64,000 nucleotides of DNA from NCBI GenBank assembly GCA_963573385.1, contig CAUYLG010038414.1, positions 1 to 64,000 on the forward strand, in the 5' to 3' direction. The DNA comes from Cacajao melanocephalus (lineage: Eukaryota > Chordata > Mammalia > Primates > Pitheciidae). The position numbers and the translations under genes were made by a program. Within the stretch, counting starts at the first letter, position 1, and every line of letters begins with the position of its first letter. Of the stretch, positions 23,745-37,057 are shown piece after piece. The notes below the pieces were generated by a model, which was given only the letters and a program-made list of their open reading frames with translations, was not told where the DNA came from and did not search any database.

Positions 23745-24610
23745 TCATATAAAAAAGTGCTGCCAACTTTGAAGGAACAGATAACTCCTGTCTTAGAAAA
23801 ATAATTCCGGGAAGTAGAAAAAGAAGAAAAGTTACTTAAAACATTTTATGAAGTTACAGTAACTTTAATTTTAAAATCAAATAAGGTTAGAAAAGAAAAT
23901 TATAAGCCCATGTTACTCATAACTTAGATATACATTATTTTTTAATGGATTAACCAACAGAAATAGCATAGAAAAAGTACAATGCATAGGCAAAAGTTTA
24001 TTGGAGAAAACCCCTAAAAGTGAAGTTAACATTAACAAATCAATAAGTTAATTCACACACTAGTAGGTTGCTATCATGATTTTCTCAATGGGTACCAAAG
24101 AAATATTTCATAAAGTTCAAAATCTATTTATAATTTTTAAAAACATAAGAAAAATAGAAATACAAGGAAACATCCTTAAAAGATTTGTAACAAAGCAAAC
24201 ATCCTGTTTATGGTGGAATTTTAGACATAATCCCACCAGCATCAGGGAATGATAAAAAAAAAAATTTAAAGTATTGTGTCATAGTTTCATTGACAGTATT
24301 TTTGTTCGTTCATAGTGAAATATAAAATAATGGCATCTTATATAACATATAATAGGATATCCATAAAATAAATATTAGCAAACTAGATGCATTAATATTT
24401 GAAAAAGATAATATATTGTATCTAAATTGGGTTTAATCCTAAAAATGCAAGATTGTTTTAACTTAATAAATCAATTAATATAATTCATCACATTAGCAAA
24501 TTAAAAGAGAAATAGCATCTTCTACCTAAGTGAAGGAAAAAGCATTTAAGAAAATTCAACATCCAGGCATTACAATACTTATGGATAACTAAGAATAAAA
24601 GACCACCTCT
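23745..24610 (+). mobile_element. Old L1M/L1ME ORF2 fragments (host of the nested stack)
   Basis: Sense-strand, very diverged ORF2. Segment A (~23755-23925) resembles the 'aactcctccaaaaaatagaagaggaa … ctatgaggccag' RT region. A middle block (~24095-24260) and a last block (~24365-24590; 'tcctaaaaatgcaagattgt', 'gcatttaagaaaattcaaca') also match ORF2, but their order is inverted relative to a normal L1. This is the upstream part of an L1 that resumes at 25345, 26041 and 32276. Confidence 0.7.
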
Positions 24611-24621
24611 TTAACCTACTA

Positions 24622-25048
24622 TGATGGTTAATACTGAGTATCAACTTGATTAGATTGAAAGATGCAAAGTACTGTTCCTGGGCGTGTCTGTGAGGGTGTT
24701 GCCAAAGGAGATCAACATTTGAGTCAGTGGACTAGAAGAGGCAGATCCACCCTCAATCTGGGTGGGCACCATCTAATCAGCTGCTGGGATAAAAGCAGAC
24801 AGAGGAACCCGGAAGGACTAGATTGGCTAAGTCTTCTGGTCTCCATCTTTCTCCCATGCTGGATGCTTCCTGCCCTCAAACATCAGACTCCAGGTTCTTC
24901 ACCTTTTGGGCTCTTGGACCCATACCAATGGTTTACCAGGGGGGTCTTGGGCCTTCAGCCACAGACTGAAGGCTGCACTGCCAGCTTCCCTATTTTTGAG
25001 ATTTTTGGGACTCAGACTGGCTTCCTTAATCCAAGCCCACAGTCCAAA
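24622..25048 (+). mobile_element. ERVL-type LTR (MLT2-like), sense
   Basis: Starts with 'atgatggttaatactgagta' and 'tcaacttgattagattgaaa', then 'gtgtctgtgagggtgttgcc', 'gtgggcaccatctaatcagc' and 'cccatgctggatgcttcctg'. This is the layout of ERVL-class LTRs with the TGTGATGGTTAA start. The 3' end is missing and abuts another LTR fragment. The 129-codon frame at 24662-25051 lies wholly in this LTR and is not a gene. Confidence 0.75.
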
Positions 25049-25049
25049 T

Positions 25050-25133
25050 AGCTCCCATCAGGCCCCATCTCTAGCACTGGGGATCAAATTTCAACATGAG
25101 ATGTGATGAGATGTCAAACATCAAAACTACGTC
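25050..25133 (-). mobile_element. MaLR (MST-like) LTR 5' fragment, antisense
   Basis: Reverse complement reads like an MST-type LTR start: a tttgatgttt block, then 'atctcatgttgaaatttgat' and 'agatggggcctgatgggagc'. Only ~84 bp remain, fused directly to the preceding ERVL LTR. Confidence 0.55.
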
Positions 25134-25247
25134 AGTAGGCATATTTGTCTTGTCTTTGATTTCCAAAGGAAAGCTTTCAAAAGTTTTATTATGCATAATT
25201 TTGCAGCAGCTTTTTGCTTATTTGTTTGCAAATATCCATTACTAGGT

Positions 25248-25336
25248 GTATTAGGGTTCTCTAGAGGGACAGGACTAATAGAATAGATACATATATGAAA
25301 GGGAGTTTATTAAGGAATATTGACTTTCACAGTCAC
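25248..25336 (-). mobile_element. LTR 3' end fragment, antisense
   Basis: 'tgtattagggttctctagag', 'ggacaggactaatagaatag' and 'gggagtttattaaggaatat' are the reverse complement of the 3' end of the same broad LTR class as 24622-25048. The two fragments therefore face each other. Confidence 0.65.
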
Positions 25337-25344
25337 AGTACTTA

Positions 25345-26195
<851 letters not shown>

Positions 26196-27129
26196 AAATG
26201 GTATCAGCAAGATGGCAGACTAGGAGGTTTCAGCTCTCATTTCCACAGAAACACCAATTCTGGTGACCACCCATGGACAGGAACACTTCTGTGGAAGTAC
26301 CCAGAGTCTGGCTGAGTTTCCAGCACTACAATGGAACAAAAAATCGAAGAGCAAAAACAGGATAAGTTTTTCCTCTTATCCTATTCCTTAAACAGGATAA
26401 GTAGCTTCACTTTATCCATGTCACCCCTCCCCCAGGGTGGTACAACTTGGTACCAAGAGAGGCCTGATTGGCCTGCAATTTCTACTACTAGGGAAAGTGA
26501 GTGATGTGTGTGCTAATTTTTCCAGTCCTGTGAATTGCTAGCTGGGAGGTCCATTCTGTCTCACTTCACCCAGAACACTGAAGGAATAAGCTTAGGAGCA
26601 GGGAGAAGAGAGTGCACAACTGGTGTGCAATTCTGTACAGCCAGTCACAATCTCTAATAATCAGTTCATAGACTCCAAGAGAGTCATCACTGAACTCCAC
26701 AGGATGACTTGCATGAGGACCCCCACAACCAAGTAATGAACTTCCCCAGCACCCTGTGCCACTCTCTCCTATGGACAGCACCCTGTACATCCCTGTGCAT
26801 GGCCTGCACAAGCTCCTTCAGATAGCACATGGATCTCAACATGTACAGATATTAGCATCTGGCTTGACTCTACTGGTGAGGGAGAAGGTGTACAACATTA
26901 AGCACTTCAGGGTATTGCCTTAGGGAATATAAGCTGAATGCTGTCAGTACCAGGCCTGGTTCTGTGGGATAGAGAGAAGGCACACAATCCTAAGATTTCT
27001 TTCTTAATAAGGAATAAGAAGAATGGAGCACATGCATCCATAGGAAAGTTCTGAGAGACTCCCAGAATCCCTAACCAGCCTCACTGGTAAAGATCCTTCT
27101 GGCCCAAAGCCAGTCAGTAAATACAGGAG

Positions 27130-28130
27130 AAGATGACTACTTCTTCAAATTTGAAGACATCTTTTTTAAAATTCAAGAAAATGAAGAATAAAAAAATTTA
27201 AGAAATTCAAAACATGAAGATTCAAGAAAATAGGACATCACCAAAGGAATGAAATACAGCTCTAGTGGCTGACCCTAGATAAATGAAAATTTACAAATTA
27301 GCTGACAAAAAATTCAAAATAGCCATCTTAAAGCTCAGTAAGCTACCAGAGAAGGAAGATAAACTACTACATTAAATTTTTAAAAATATATGAACAAAAT
27401 GAGACATTCAACTTTAAGAAACAAATGAAAGAACCAAACAAAAATTGTGGTGCTAAAGAATGCAATGTCTTAGCTGAAAATTTTAATAGAGAGTTTCAAA
27501 AGCAGGCTTGATCAAGCAGAATAATATCAATGAACTCAAAGACAGATTGTTTGAAATTATCCAGTAAAGGAACAACCACACAAAAAATATGAAAAACAAT
27601 TTTTAAAAGCCTATGGGACTTATGGGACACTATCAAGTGAACCCATATAAACATTGGTGTTCAAGAAGAAGTAGAGAAAGATAAAGGGGAAGAATGCTTA
27701 CTTAATGATATAATGACAGAAAACTTTCCAACTCTGTAGAATGAAACAAACATACAGATCCAGGAAGCCCAAAGGATTCCAAAGAGGTTGAGTAAAAAGA
27801 GGTCTTTATAGAAAAACATTATGATCAAACTGTCAAAAGTCTAAAACAAAGAATTTTGAAAACAGTAAGAGAAAAGCAACTTGTTACATACAAGGGTACC
27901 TTCAAAACGCTATCAGTAGATTTCTCATCAGAAATCTTACAGACCAGGAGAGAGTGGGATAAGATATTCAAAGTGCTGAAGGAAATATGTGCTAACCAAG
28001 AATATTATACCTGTCAAAGCTGTTCTCCAGAAATGAAGAACAAATGAAGACTCCCAGGGAGGTAAAAGCTGGGGGAATTTATAACCACTAGAACTGTCTT
28101 ATAAGAAATGCAAAAGGGAGCTCTTCAAAA
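27130..28130 (+). pseudogene. L1 ORF1 relic
   Basis: Degenerate coding remnant of the L1 RNA-binding ORF1 protein. The best-preserved piece is the frame at 27856-28047, whose EKQLVTYKGTF and LKEICANQEYY stretches match the C-terminal domain of L1MA/L1MB ORF1p. Upstream, 'gcagaataatatcaatgaac' and 'gggacactatcaagtgaacc' are the coiled-coil and RRM-region remnants. Several stops interrupt it. Confidence 0.75.
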
Positions 28131-28440
28131 TGAAATTGAAAGACACTAATCAGCAACATAAAAACATATGAAGGTATAATACTCAGTGGTAGAGATAAGT
28201 TCATTTTCAAATTCAGAATACTATAATGGCAATATGTAAATCACATTGAACTCTAACATAAAAGTTAAAATATAAAAGTTTTAAAAATATCTATAGTTAA
28301 AATAATTTGCCAATGGATACAAATAGAAAAGATGTAACTTGTTACACTAATAACAAAAAATGCATGGGAGTGAACAGGTAGTTCTTGTATGTAATTGAAA
28401 TTAAGTTGCTATTAACTTAAAACAGATTGTTACATGTGAT

Positions 28441-28718
28441 CCAATATTCCCAATACCATTTATTGAAGAGACTACACTTTCCTCCTGTGTATTCTTGGAG
28501 CCCTTGTCAAAAATTAGCTGACCATACATGAATGGGTTAATTTCTCAGGTCTCTATTTTATTCCATTCTTCTACATGTCTGTTTTTTATGCCAGTAGCAT
28601 GCTGTTTTAATTACTATAGCTTTGTAATACATTTTGAAATCAGGAAGTTTGATGCTTCCATCTTTGTTCTTGATCAAGATTGCTTTAGCTATTTTGGGGC
28701 CTCTTGTGGTTCATTTTA
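28441..28718 (-). mobile_element. Antisense L1 ORF2 scrap inside the sense L1
   Basis: Reads as the reverse complement of L1 ORF2: 'accatttattgaagagacta', 'tttttatgccagtagcatgc' and 'ttgctttagctattttgggg'. Sense L1 sequence before (gctattaacttaaaacagat) and after (tttatgtaagactcataatt) is continuous in the consensus, so this is an insertion. It lacks any L1 3' end or A-tail. Confidence 0.75.
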
Positions 28719-30975
28719 TGTAAGACTCATAATTACAAAAGACAAACCTGTAGTAGATATGCAAAAGATATAAAAGAATCAAAGCATACCACTACAAAAA
28801 TTATCAAATCACAAAATAAGACAGCAAGAGAGAAAGAAGGGAGCAAAGAAATTACAGAACAGTCAGTTAATAATTAACAAAAATGTCAATAATATGTCCT
28901 TACCTATCAATATTTACTTTGAATGTAAATGGATTAAATACTCCCATTAAAATATACAGGGTAGATGAACAGATTTTTAAAAATCAGCTATACACTAGCT
29001 ACAAGAAACACACTTTATGGACACATATAGGCTGAAAATGGGAAAAAAAGATATTTCTGCAATCAAAAGAGAACAGGATTGGCTATTCTTATATCAGACA
29101 AACTACACTTTAAGTCAAAAACTCTCACAAAAGAAAATCCAGAGATAGCTTAACCACTGAACTCTACCAAATCTTCAAAGAAGGACTAACAGCAATTCTT
29201 TGCAAACTCCTCCAAAAAATTAAAGAAAAGGAAACACTTCCAAACTCATTATGAAGCCAGCATTGCCTTGATATCAATGACAGAAAAGAATTCTACTAGA
29301 AAAGAAAATTACAGGCCAATATCCTTGGTGAACATAGGGGTAACAGTTATCAAACTAGCAAATTGAATTCAATGGCACATTAAAGGATTATACACCATAA
29401 TAAAGTAGAATTTATCTCTGGATTGTAAGGGTGATTCAACATATGCAAATCTATAAATGTTATATACCACATTAACAGAGTAAATGATAAAAATCTAAAT
29501 AGATGCAAATCAAAGCATTTAGCAAAATTCAACAACTTTTCATAATAAAAACTTTCAACATATTAGATATAGAAGGAATGTACTTTAACACAAGGAAGAC
29601 CATGTATTATAATACCATAGTTAACATCATACTAAAGGTGAAAAGCTGAAAATTTTTTCTCTAACAACAGGAAAAGTAGCACACTCTTGCTACTTCTATT
29701 TGACATAGTATGGGAAGTACTAACCAGAACAGTTATGCAAGAAAAAGAAATAAAAGACATCTAAGTTGAAAAGGATCATATTAAATTGTTTCTGTTTTTA
29801 GATAATATATTATGTTTTGAAAAACCTAAAAAATCTACCAAAAAATTGTTAAAACTAATAAAAAACTCAATAAAACTGCAGTTTATAAAATAAACATATA
29901 AAAATTATCTGTGCTTTTATATACTGACAGTGAGTTTTCCAGAAAAAGATGAACAAAACAACTTACAATAGCATCAAAAAGAACAAAATACTTGTGTAAA
30001 TTTACCAAAGAGGTAAAAGATCTGTACATTGATTAGTATAAAACATTGTTGAAAGAAATTAAAATAAATACAAATAAATAAAAAATGTATTCCATGTTCA
30101 TGGACTGGAATAATTAATGTATTTAAAATGGCCATAATGCTGAAAGGGATCTACAGATTCAATGCAATCTCTATGAAAATTTTCACAGAAATAGAAAAAA
30201 TTATCTTAAAATATGTATGAAACCACAAAAGACCCCCAAATAGCTAAAGCAATCTTGAGCAAGAAGAACAAAGCTGGAAGCACCACACTTTCTGATTTCA
30301 AATTATACTACAAAGCTATAGCAATTAAAACAGTATGGTACTTGCATAAAAACAGACACATAGAACAATGAAATGGAGACATGAGAAGTAAACCCACAAA
30401 TGTATGGTCATCTAATTTTTGATAAGGGCTCTAAGAATACCCAACAGGGAAAGGATAGCCTCTTCAATAAATGGTATTGGAAAAATTGGATTACCATCTA
30501 CAAAAGAATAAAATTGGACCCTTATCTTACATTATATACAAAAATCAACTCAAAATGTATTAAATATATGAAATTACAAAACACCCAAGGAAAACACTCC
30601 TTGACATTGGTTTTGGCAATGACTTTTTGGTTATAACACTGAAAGCACAGGAAACAAAAACAAAAATAAGTGTAATCACATCAAATTTAACTGCTTCTGC
30701 ACAGCAAAAGAAACAGTCCCTAAAATGAAAAGATAATATATGGAATTGGAGAAAATATTTGCAAACAATATATCTGAAAAGAGGTTAATATCCAAAATAT
30801 ACAAGGAAGAACTGAATAATGAAAAAACAAATAACCACATTGAAAAATAGGCAAAGGACCTGATTAGATATTTCTCCAAAGAAGACATACAAAGAACTAG
30901 TCAATATACAAAGAACTGCTTAACATTACTAATTATAAAGGAAGTGCAAATCAAAACCGCAAGTGAGATACCACC

Positions 30976-31369
30976 CCTGCTGTGGTCTGAATGTGACCCC
31001 CAAAATTCATATGTTGAAACTTAATTACCCATGTGATAGTATTAAGAGGTGGGACCTTTATGAGGTAATCAAGACATGAGGGTTGAGCTCTGATGTATAA
31101 GATTAGGGTCTCTATGTAAGTGTTGAGAAAGTGGATTCATTCCCTTTCAGCCATTTTACCATGTGAGGACACAGTGTCTGTCCACTCTGGAGGATGAAGC
31201 AACACAGTGCCATCTTGGAAGCAGAAAGACCAGGCCCTCACCAGACACCAAAGCTGGAGGCACATTGATTTTGGACTTCCCACCCTCTAGAACTATGAGT
31301 AATAAATTTCTGCTCTTTGTAAATTACTCAGACTGGGATATCCTATTATAGTAGCACAAATGTACTACA
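30976..31369 (+). mobile_element. MLT1 solo LTR (ERVL-MaLR), sense, inside L1
   Basis: Starts 'tgctgtggtctgaatgtgac', continues 'caaaattcatatgttgaaac', 'gaggtgggacctttatgagg', 'ccatgtgaggacacagtgtc' and 'aataaatttctgctctttgt', and ends '…tgtactaca'. All MLT1 landmarks are in order. L1 ORF2 sequence flanks both sides (gagatacca… before, …tctcacactttttaaggtgg after). Confidence 0.88.
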
Positions 31370-32275
31370 AAAATCTCACACTTTTTAAGGTGGCTATTAT
31401 TGAAAAATGAAAGATTTGTTGGTGACAGGGACATGGAGAAAAGAGAATTCTTATGTACTGCTGGTGAGAATGTAACTTGTAGATCCATTAAGAAGAATAG
31501 TATAGAGGTTCTTAAAAATTTTAAATAGAACTGTTATATAATCGAACTTCCAGATATATATACAAAATAACTGAAATCAAGATCTCAAAAACCTATTTGC
31601 ACACCCATGTTTACTACAGCATTATGCAAAATAACCAAGATACGGAAACATTCTAAATGTCCACTGAAGGAAAAATGGATAAGGAAATGGGGGTATATAC
31701 ATACATGGAATATTATTCATCCTTAATAAAGAAGGAAATCCTGCCATTTGCAACAATATGGCTATAGCTGGAGGGCACTATGTTAAGAGAAACAAGCCAG
31801 ACATGAAAAAATACTGCATGATCTCACTTATATGTGAAATTTAAAATACTCCACATTTTCCAACTTGTAGAAGCAGAGAGTAGAACAGTGGTTATAAAGG
31901 GCTGAGGGTATAGAGCAGGAAAATGGGAGGTGATTGTTAAAAGGTACAAAGTTTCAGTTATGCAAGATAAAGAAGTTCTGAAGATCTATAGAGCATAGTG
32001 CTTATAGATAACAATACTGTATTGTACACTTAAAATTCCTACAGGGGAGATCTTATGTTAAGAGATCTTACAAACAACCAAAAACCCTAATAACAATAAA
32101 GGAAGAGGGAGGAGACTTTGTAGAGTGGCAGATATGTTCATGGCTTTGATAGTGGCAATGATTTCATGGATGTCTACTTATCATCAAAACTCATTGAAAT
32201 GTTTACATTAAGTATGTACAGATTTTTCTATGAGAATCATACCTCAATAAAGCAGTTTAAAAAAGAAAAAGATAG

Positions 32276-33335
32276 GCTATCTAGAAGACAAACTAGATTA
32301 ATACATAAAGAAAAAAAATACTGGATCACTGTCACAGAAGTGGTCTCCAGGTAAATAAAGACCTAAATCTGAAAGATTAAATTCTAGAGTTACTAGATGA
32401 AAATATGAAATGTGACTTTGGAGTGAGGATTGTGTTCTAAAACAATACTTAAAAACATAAGCTATAAGGCAAAAAAGAGAGAGAGAGAGAGAGAGATGGA
32501 TTTGATGACACTAAAACTGGAGATTCAACAAATGCTAACATAGATAATATTTACAGGCAGATGAATAACTGGGGCATCTAAAATGTACCTGAAATTAATA
32601 TTTAGAATAGATAAGGAACTTCTGTGTATCAACAAAAAGAAGATGGGTCAACCCACAAAAATGTGTGCAAAATATCTAAGTCAGCAGCTTACAAGAGAAA
32701 ATCTGAGGGGGCAGTACGTTTATTCAGAGACGCTAAAGCTATTGAAGAGAAATTATAACTAAATCACAAATGAATGACATTTTACACCCCTCAGATTAGC
32801 AAAAGTTAAGAAAAAATCATAATAGGGAGTTTTCATAAGGAGAAACAAACATATTGGTAGTAGAGTAAAATTGGTACAGCCTTTCTAGAAATTCTCTGAC
32901 CTCGTAATCACATTTCTAGTTATAGACTCCAGAGAAATTTTCACAGCAGGGTTATATGGCGATGAATAAAGACATTCATCGCATTATTGTGTGTAGGAGC
33001 AGGGAATTGGAAATATACTAATTTTCCATTGCTGAAGACATGAATATGTAAAAATGTGAATGTGCATCTTGAAATATTTTTAACAATTAGAGGCATTAAA
33101 GCAGAACATCAAACAACATAGCTGGTTCTTGAAAAATGTTATATTGAAATGGTAAGAAACAAAATGAGACATAGCACAAAATCATTTTGGCAAATTCAGT
33201 ACACAGACATGGACATAATAATATGACCTATATCTTACAAATATTTTTATGTATATTTTAAATGTATATCAGACACATTTGATTAATTTCATATAGGGAT
33301 ACAGCTCTAATAAAGCTATTCTGTGAATTGAACAG
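32276..33335 (+). mobile_element. Old L1M ORF2 C-terminus and 3' part (continuation)
   Basis: Resumes the host L1M after the younger insertion with 'gtaaataaagacctaaatct', 'attctagagttactagatga' and 'cacccctcagattagcaaaa'. It continues into the 'gacatgaatatgtaaaaatg'-type tail. It ends near 33335 without a clear A-tail. Confidence 0.7.
32474..32497. repeat. (GA)n microsatellite
   Basis: About 11 GA dinucleotides following an A run, inside the old L1M fragment. Confidence 0.9.
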
Positions 33336-33742
33336 TAAATTGCTTCAACTCTCTCCACTCAAAGCTGGAGAGGAGTAGATACATACTGAACATTCTGGGA
33401 CTTGGTCTGCCCCTTCCTATGCAGCGTTGGGGTATTAATTAAACAAGCTCCAAGCTCTTAAAACTAAAATTTTACGTATAAAAATTTATTTATAAGACAA
33501 ATATATAGATGATAATTTTATTGTACATCTATAGATTTATAGGTCTATAAATATATCACTTATTTACATAATGCTTAAAATATGTGCTAAATATATGTAT
33601 ATGATATAATTTTATATTTAAATATGTACATGTACACATACACACATCCCTAAATATAGGTTACATTATTTCTTTTTTTTTTCTAATAGACCACTGAGTG
33701 TCTCTGCTTTTTTTTAATTTAAAAATTTATTTTGTTTGTTTT
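33336..33742. other. AT-rich linker between L1 fragments
   Basis: Extremely AT-rich, with many 'tatata' and 'aatat' motifs and a short 'acacatacacaca' run near 33635. No gene or repeat family is recognised. The T-rich end at 33708-33740 may be the tail of the following antisense L1 or Alu. Confidence 0.45.
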
Positions 33743-34020
<278 letters not shown>

Positions 34021-34385
34021 AAAATTTTTTATTTCCATAGGTTTTCAGGAACAGATGGTATTTAGTTTCACAAGTAAGTTCTTTAATAGTGATTTGTGAG
34101 ATTTTGGTGCACTCATCATTCAAGCAGTATACACTAAACCCGATTTGTCATCTTTTATCCCTCACCCCCTTCCCACACTTACCCCCTGAGTCTATTGTAT
34201 CATTCTTATGCCTATGCATCCTCATAGTTTACCTTCCACTTATGAGTGAGAACATACGATGTTTGGTTTTCCATTCCTGAGTTACTTCACTTAGAATAAT
34301 AGTCTCCAATCCCATCCTGGTTGCAATGTGTGCCATTAATTCATTGCTTTTTATGGCTGAGTAGTAGTTCATCATATATATGAAT
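34021..34385 (-). mobile_element. L1 (L1PB/L1MA-like) 3' end, antisense
   Basis: 'tttccataggttttcaggaa', 'caagtaagttctttaatagt', 'cttatgagtgagaacatacg' and 'ttatggctgagtagtagttc' are the antisense L1 3' UTR and the last ORF2 codons. It stops abruptly where the MaLR internal sequence begins. Confidence 0.9.
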
Positions 34386-35372
34386 TTGGTGGGGGCATAG
34401 TTAAGCCCATAAAACTCTACCTTCTGGGATCCTAGAATCCATATCCTTCTCACAGGCAAAATGCATTCATTCGCATCCTAAAAGTTCAAAAGACTTAACC
34501 CATTCCAGCATGAACTCAAAGTCCTAAATCTCATCTAAATATATATATCAAATGTGGGTAAGAAGTGAAGTATGATTCATCTTGAAGCAAAATGTCTTTC
34601 TAGCTGTCAGTCTGTGAAACCAGATAAGTTATTTGCTTCCAGAAGACAGTGGTGGGACAGGCAAAGATAGACATTTCCATTCCAAAAGGGAGAAATCAGG
34701 AAGTAGAAAGAAGTCATAGGTTTACGGCAAGCACAAAACCTAGCAGGGCAAATTCCAATAAAGTTTCAGGCTCAAGAATAATCCTCTCTGGCTCAATGCA
34801 TTGCCTTCCAGGTCCACTGGGGTAGCAGTGTCACCCTAAAACCCCGGGTGGTGGCAGCTCAGCCCCTAAAATTGAAGAGGTGGCCCTGCCCTCTGGAATC
34901 AATGAGGAGATGTCCCCACTCACAAGGTTGTACCCTGGAAGCCTGTAGTGACAGTGGCAACTCCACCACTCTCTGAATTGTCTTTGGGTTATTTTTCCCT
35001 TTTCTTGAAAGATAATGCATATTTTCAACCAGAGAATTCTATTGGCCTGCCCTTAGAATCCCAGAAGTTTGACAGGCTTTCTTAATTTTGTCCCTTCTTG
35101 GTTCCATTTGGTATAAGTTGGCAGTGTTTCTGTTAAGGTTGTTGATTGGATCCATAATGTCTTTATCATATGATTGTCTGTTCACACCCCTGGTGTTCTC
35201 TTCAGAACACACCTCCTCATTTTTTGCAATATGGATAGACTGAGAATTTTCCAAATCCTCAAGTTCTGGATCCTTTTTGCTTATTAAATCATTCTTCAAT
35301 CTATCTTTTTCTTATTGCATTTCACTATAGGAAGTAAGGGGAAACCAGGTCTCACATTCAACATTATGCTTA

Positions 35373-35387
35373 GAAACTTCCCTTGCT
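35373..35387. repeat. Left target-site duplication of the PAM16 retrocopy
   Basis: gaaacttcccttgct here and gaaatcacccttgct at 35982-35996 match at 12 of 15 positions. The left copy is preceded by TT in the context TT|AGAA, close to the L1 endonuclease site TT|AAAA. Confidence 0.8.
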
Positions 35388-35981
35388 GGACCTACCAGCT
35401 GCCCTTGAGCTGGGGCCTTGGATCGAGGAAGCCAGAGCCCATGCCATCAAGGCAGAGCAGCTACCATGGCCAAGTGCCTGTTCCAGATTGCCATGATGGG
35501 GGTGCAGATGGTGGGGCTAGGCCTTCATCTAGTCCTCTTGGCAAAAGTTTGCAGCCAGCTCGCTAGCAGCCGATGCCTGGGAATGTGCCAGTCTTCATCC
35601 ACTTCCAACCTATCCAGCATCAGCCTCTAAGAGGCACAGCAGGGTCCCAACATCTCCAAGCTGAGCTTCAAGAAGGTCCAGAATAACTCTGAACACTTAT
35701 TCAATGGGAATGATAAATCCATGTGTGCATATGTGGCTCCTTCTACCTGCATTCTAAGGTGCTCTGCAAGAAGGAGCCCCAAAATGAGAAAGTCAGAATC
35801 CAGGCCCAGGAGGACAGAGAGAAATACCATCCCACCTGCTGCCTCAAATTTATAGCTCAATAAGAAATGTCTTTTCTAGAAGAAAGAAGGAAGGAAGGAA
35901 GGGAGGGAGGGAGGGAGGGAAGGAAAAAGAAAGGAGGGGAGGGGAGGGGGGAGGGGAGGAGGGGAGGGGAGAGGAGAGGAA
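35388..35981 (+). pseudogene. PAM16: Processed pseudogene of PAM16 (MAGMAS)
   Basis: Intronless copy of the mRNA for PAM16, the J-like regulator of the mitochondrial import motor (TIM23/PAM complex) that works with the J protein DNAJC19/PAM18. The ATG is at 35466 in a good context (accATGG). The translation starts MAKCLFQIAMMGVQMVG and reaches SNLSSISL, then a stop at 35628-35630 where the family has Gln. Beyond it, shifted frames keep EAQQ, SKLS, EHLFN, NDKS, FYL and IQAQEDRE-type similarity to the C-terminal J-like domain. A polyadenylation-like aataag is at 35859. The parent protein is about 125 residues. The copy lies inside an antisense MaLR internal region and opposite to PIEZO2. Premature stop, frameshifts and loss of the conserved middle make it non-coding. 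Confidence 0.88.
35878..35981. repeat. Purine-rich (GAAG/GGGA)n array in the retrocopy tail
   Basis: About 100 bases of pure A/G on the plus strand: gaagg repeats, then five GGG runs separated by single A at 35901-35919, then gggga-rich DNA. It occupies the poly-A position of the PAM16 retrocopy, ending at its right target-site copy, so it most likely grew from that tail. Confidence 0.9.
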
Positions 35982-36240
35982 GAAATCACCCTTGCTAAAT
36001 ATCCAAGTTCATCACTCACAAGTTCTACCTTCCACAAAACAGTAAAACACAATTCAGGCAAGTCCTTTCCATCTAAGGCCTCACCAGAAGCACCTTAATA
36101 TCCATAACTCTATCAACAGTCTCTTCAAGGAAATCTAGGCTTTTTATAAATGTACCTCAAAAATCTCAGCCTCTACCCATTACCCAGTTCCAAAGCCACT
36201 TCCATATTTTTAAGTATTTGTTACAGCAACACTCTACCTC

Positions 36241-37057
<817 letters not shown>

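Larger units (their letters stand above)
34386..36240 (-). mobile_element. MLT1-type MaLR internal region, antisense
   Basis: Minus-strand reading from the LTR at 36241 leftward gives MaLR internal sequence: 'tttggtatagggaggtagag', 'aagcctagatttccttgaag', 'gcaagggtgatttcttcc', and after the PAM16 insertion 'tgttgaatgtgagacctggt'. The minus frame 35039-35299 retains an Asp/Glu/Asn-rich internal-region remnant. I see no LTR at the left end, so the provirus is one-sided. It is interrupted by the PAM16 retrocopy at 35388-35981. No intact viral gene is present. Confidence 0.72.

Noticed and set aside
24662..25051. 129-codon plus-strand frame
   Set aside because: Entirely inside an ERVL-type LTR.
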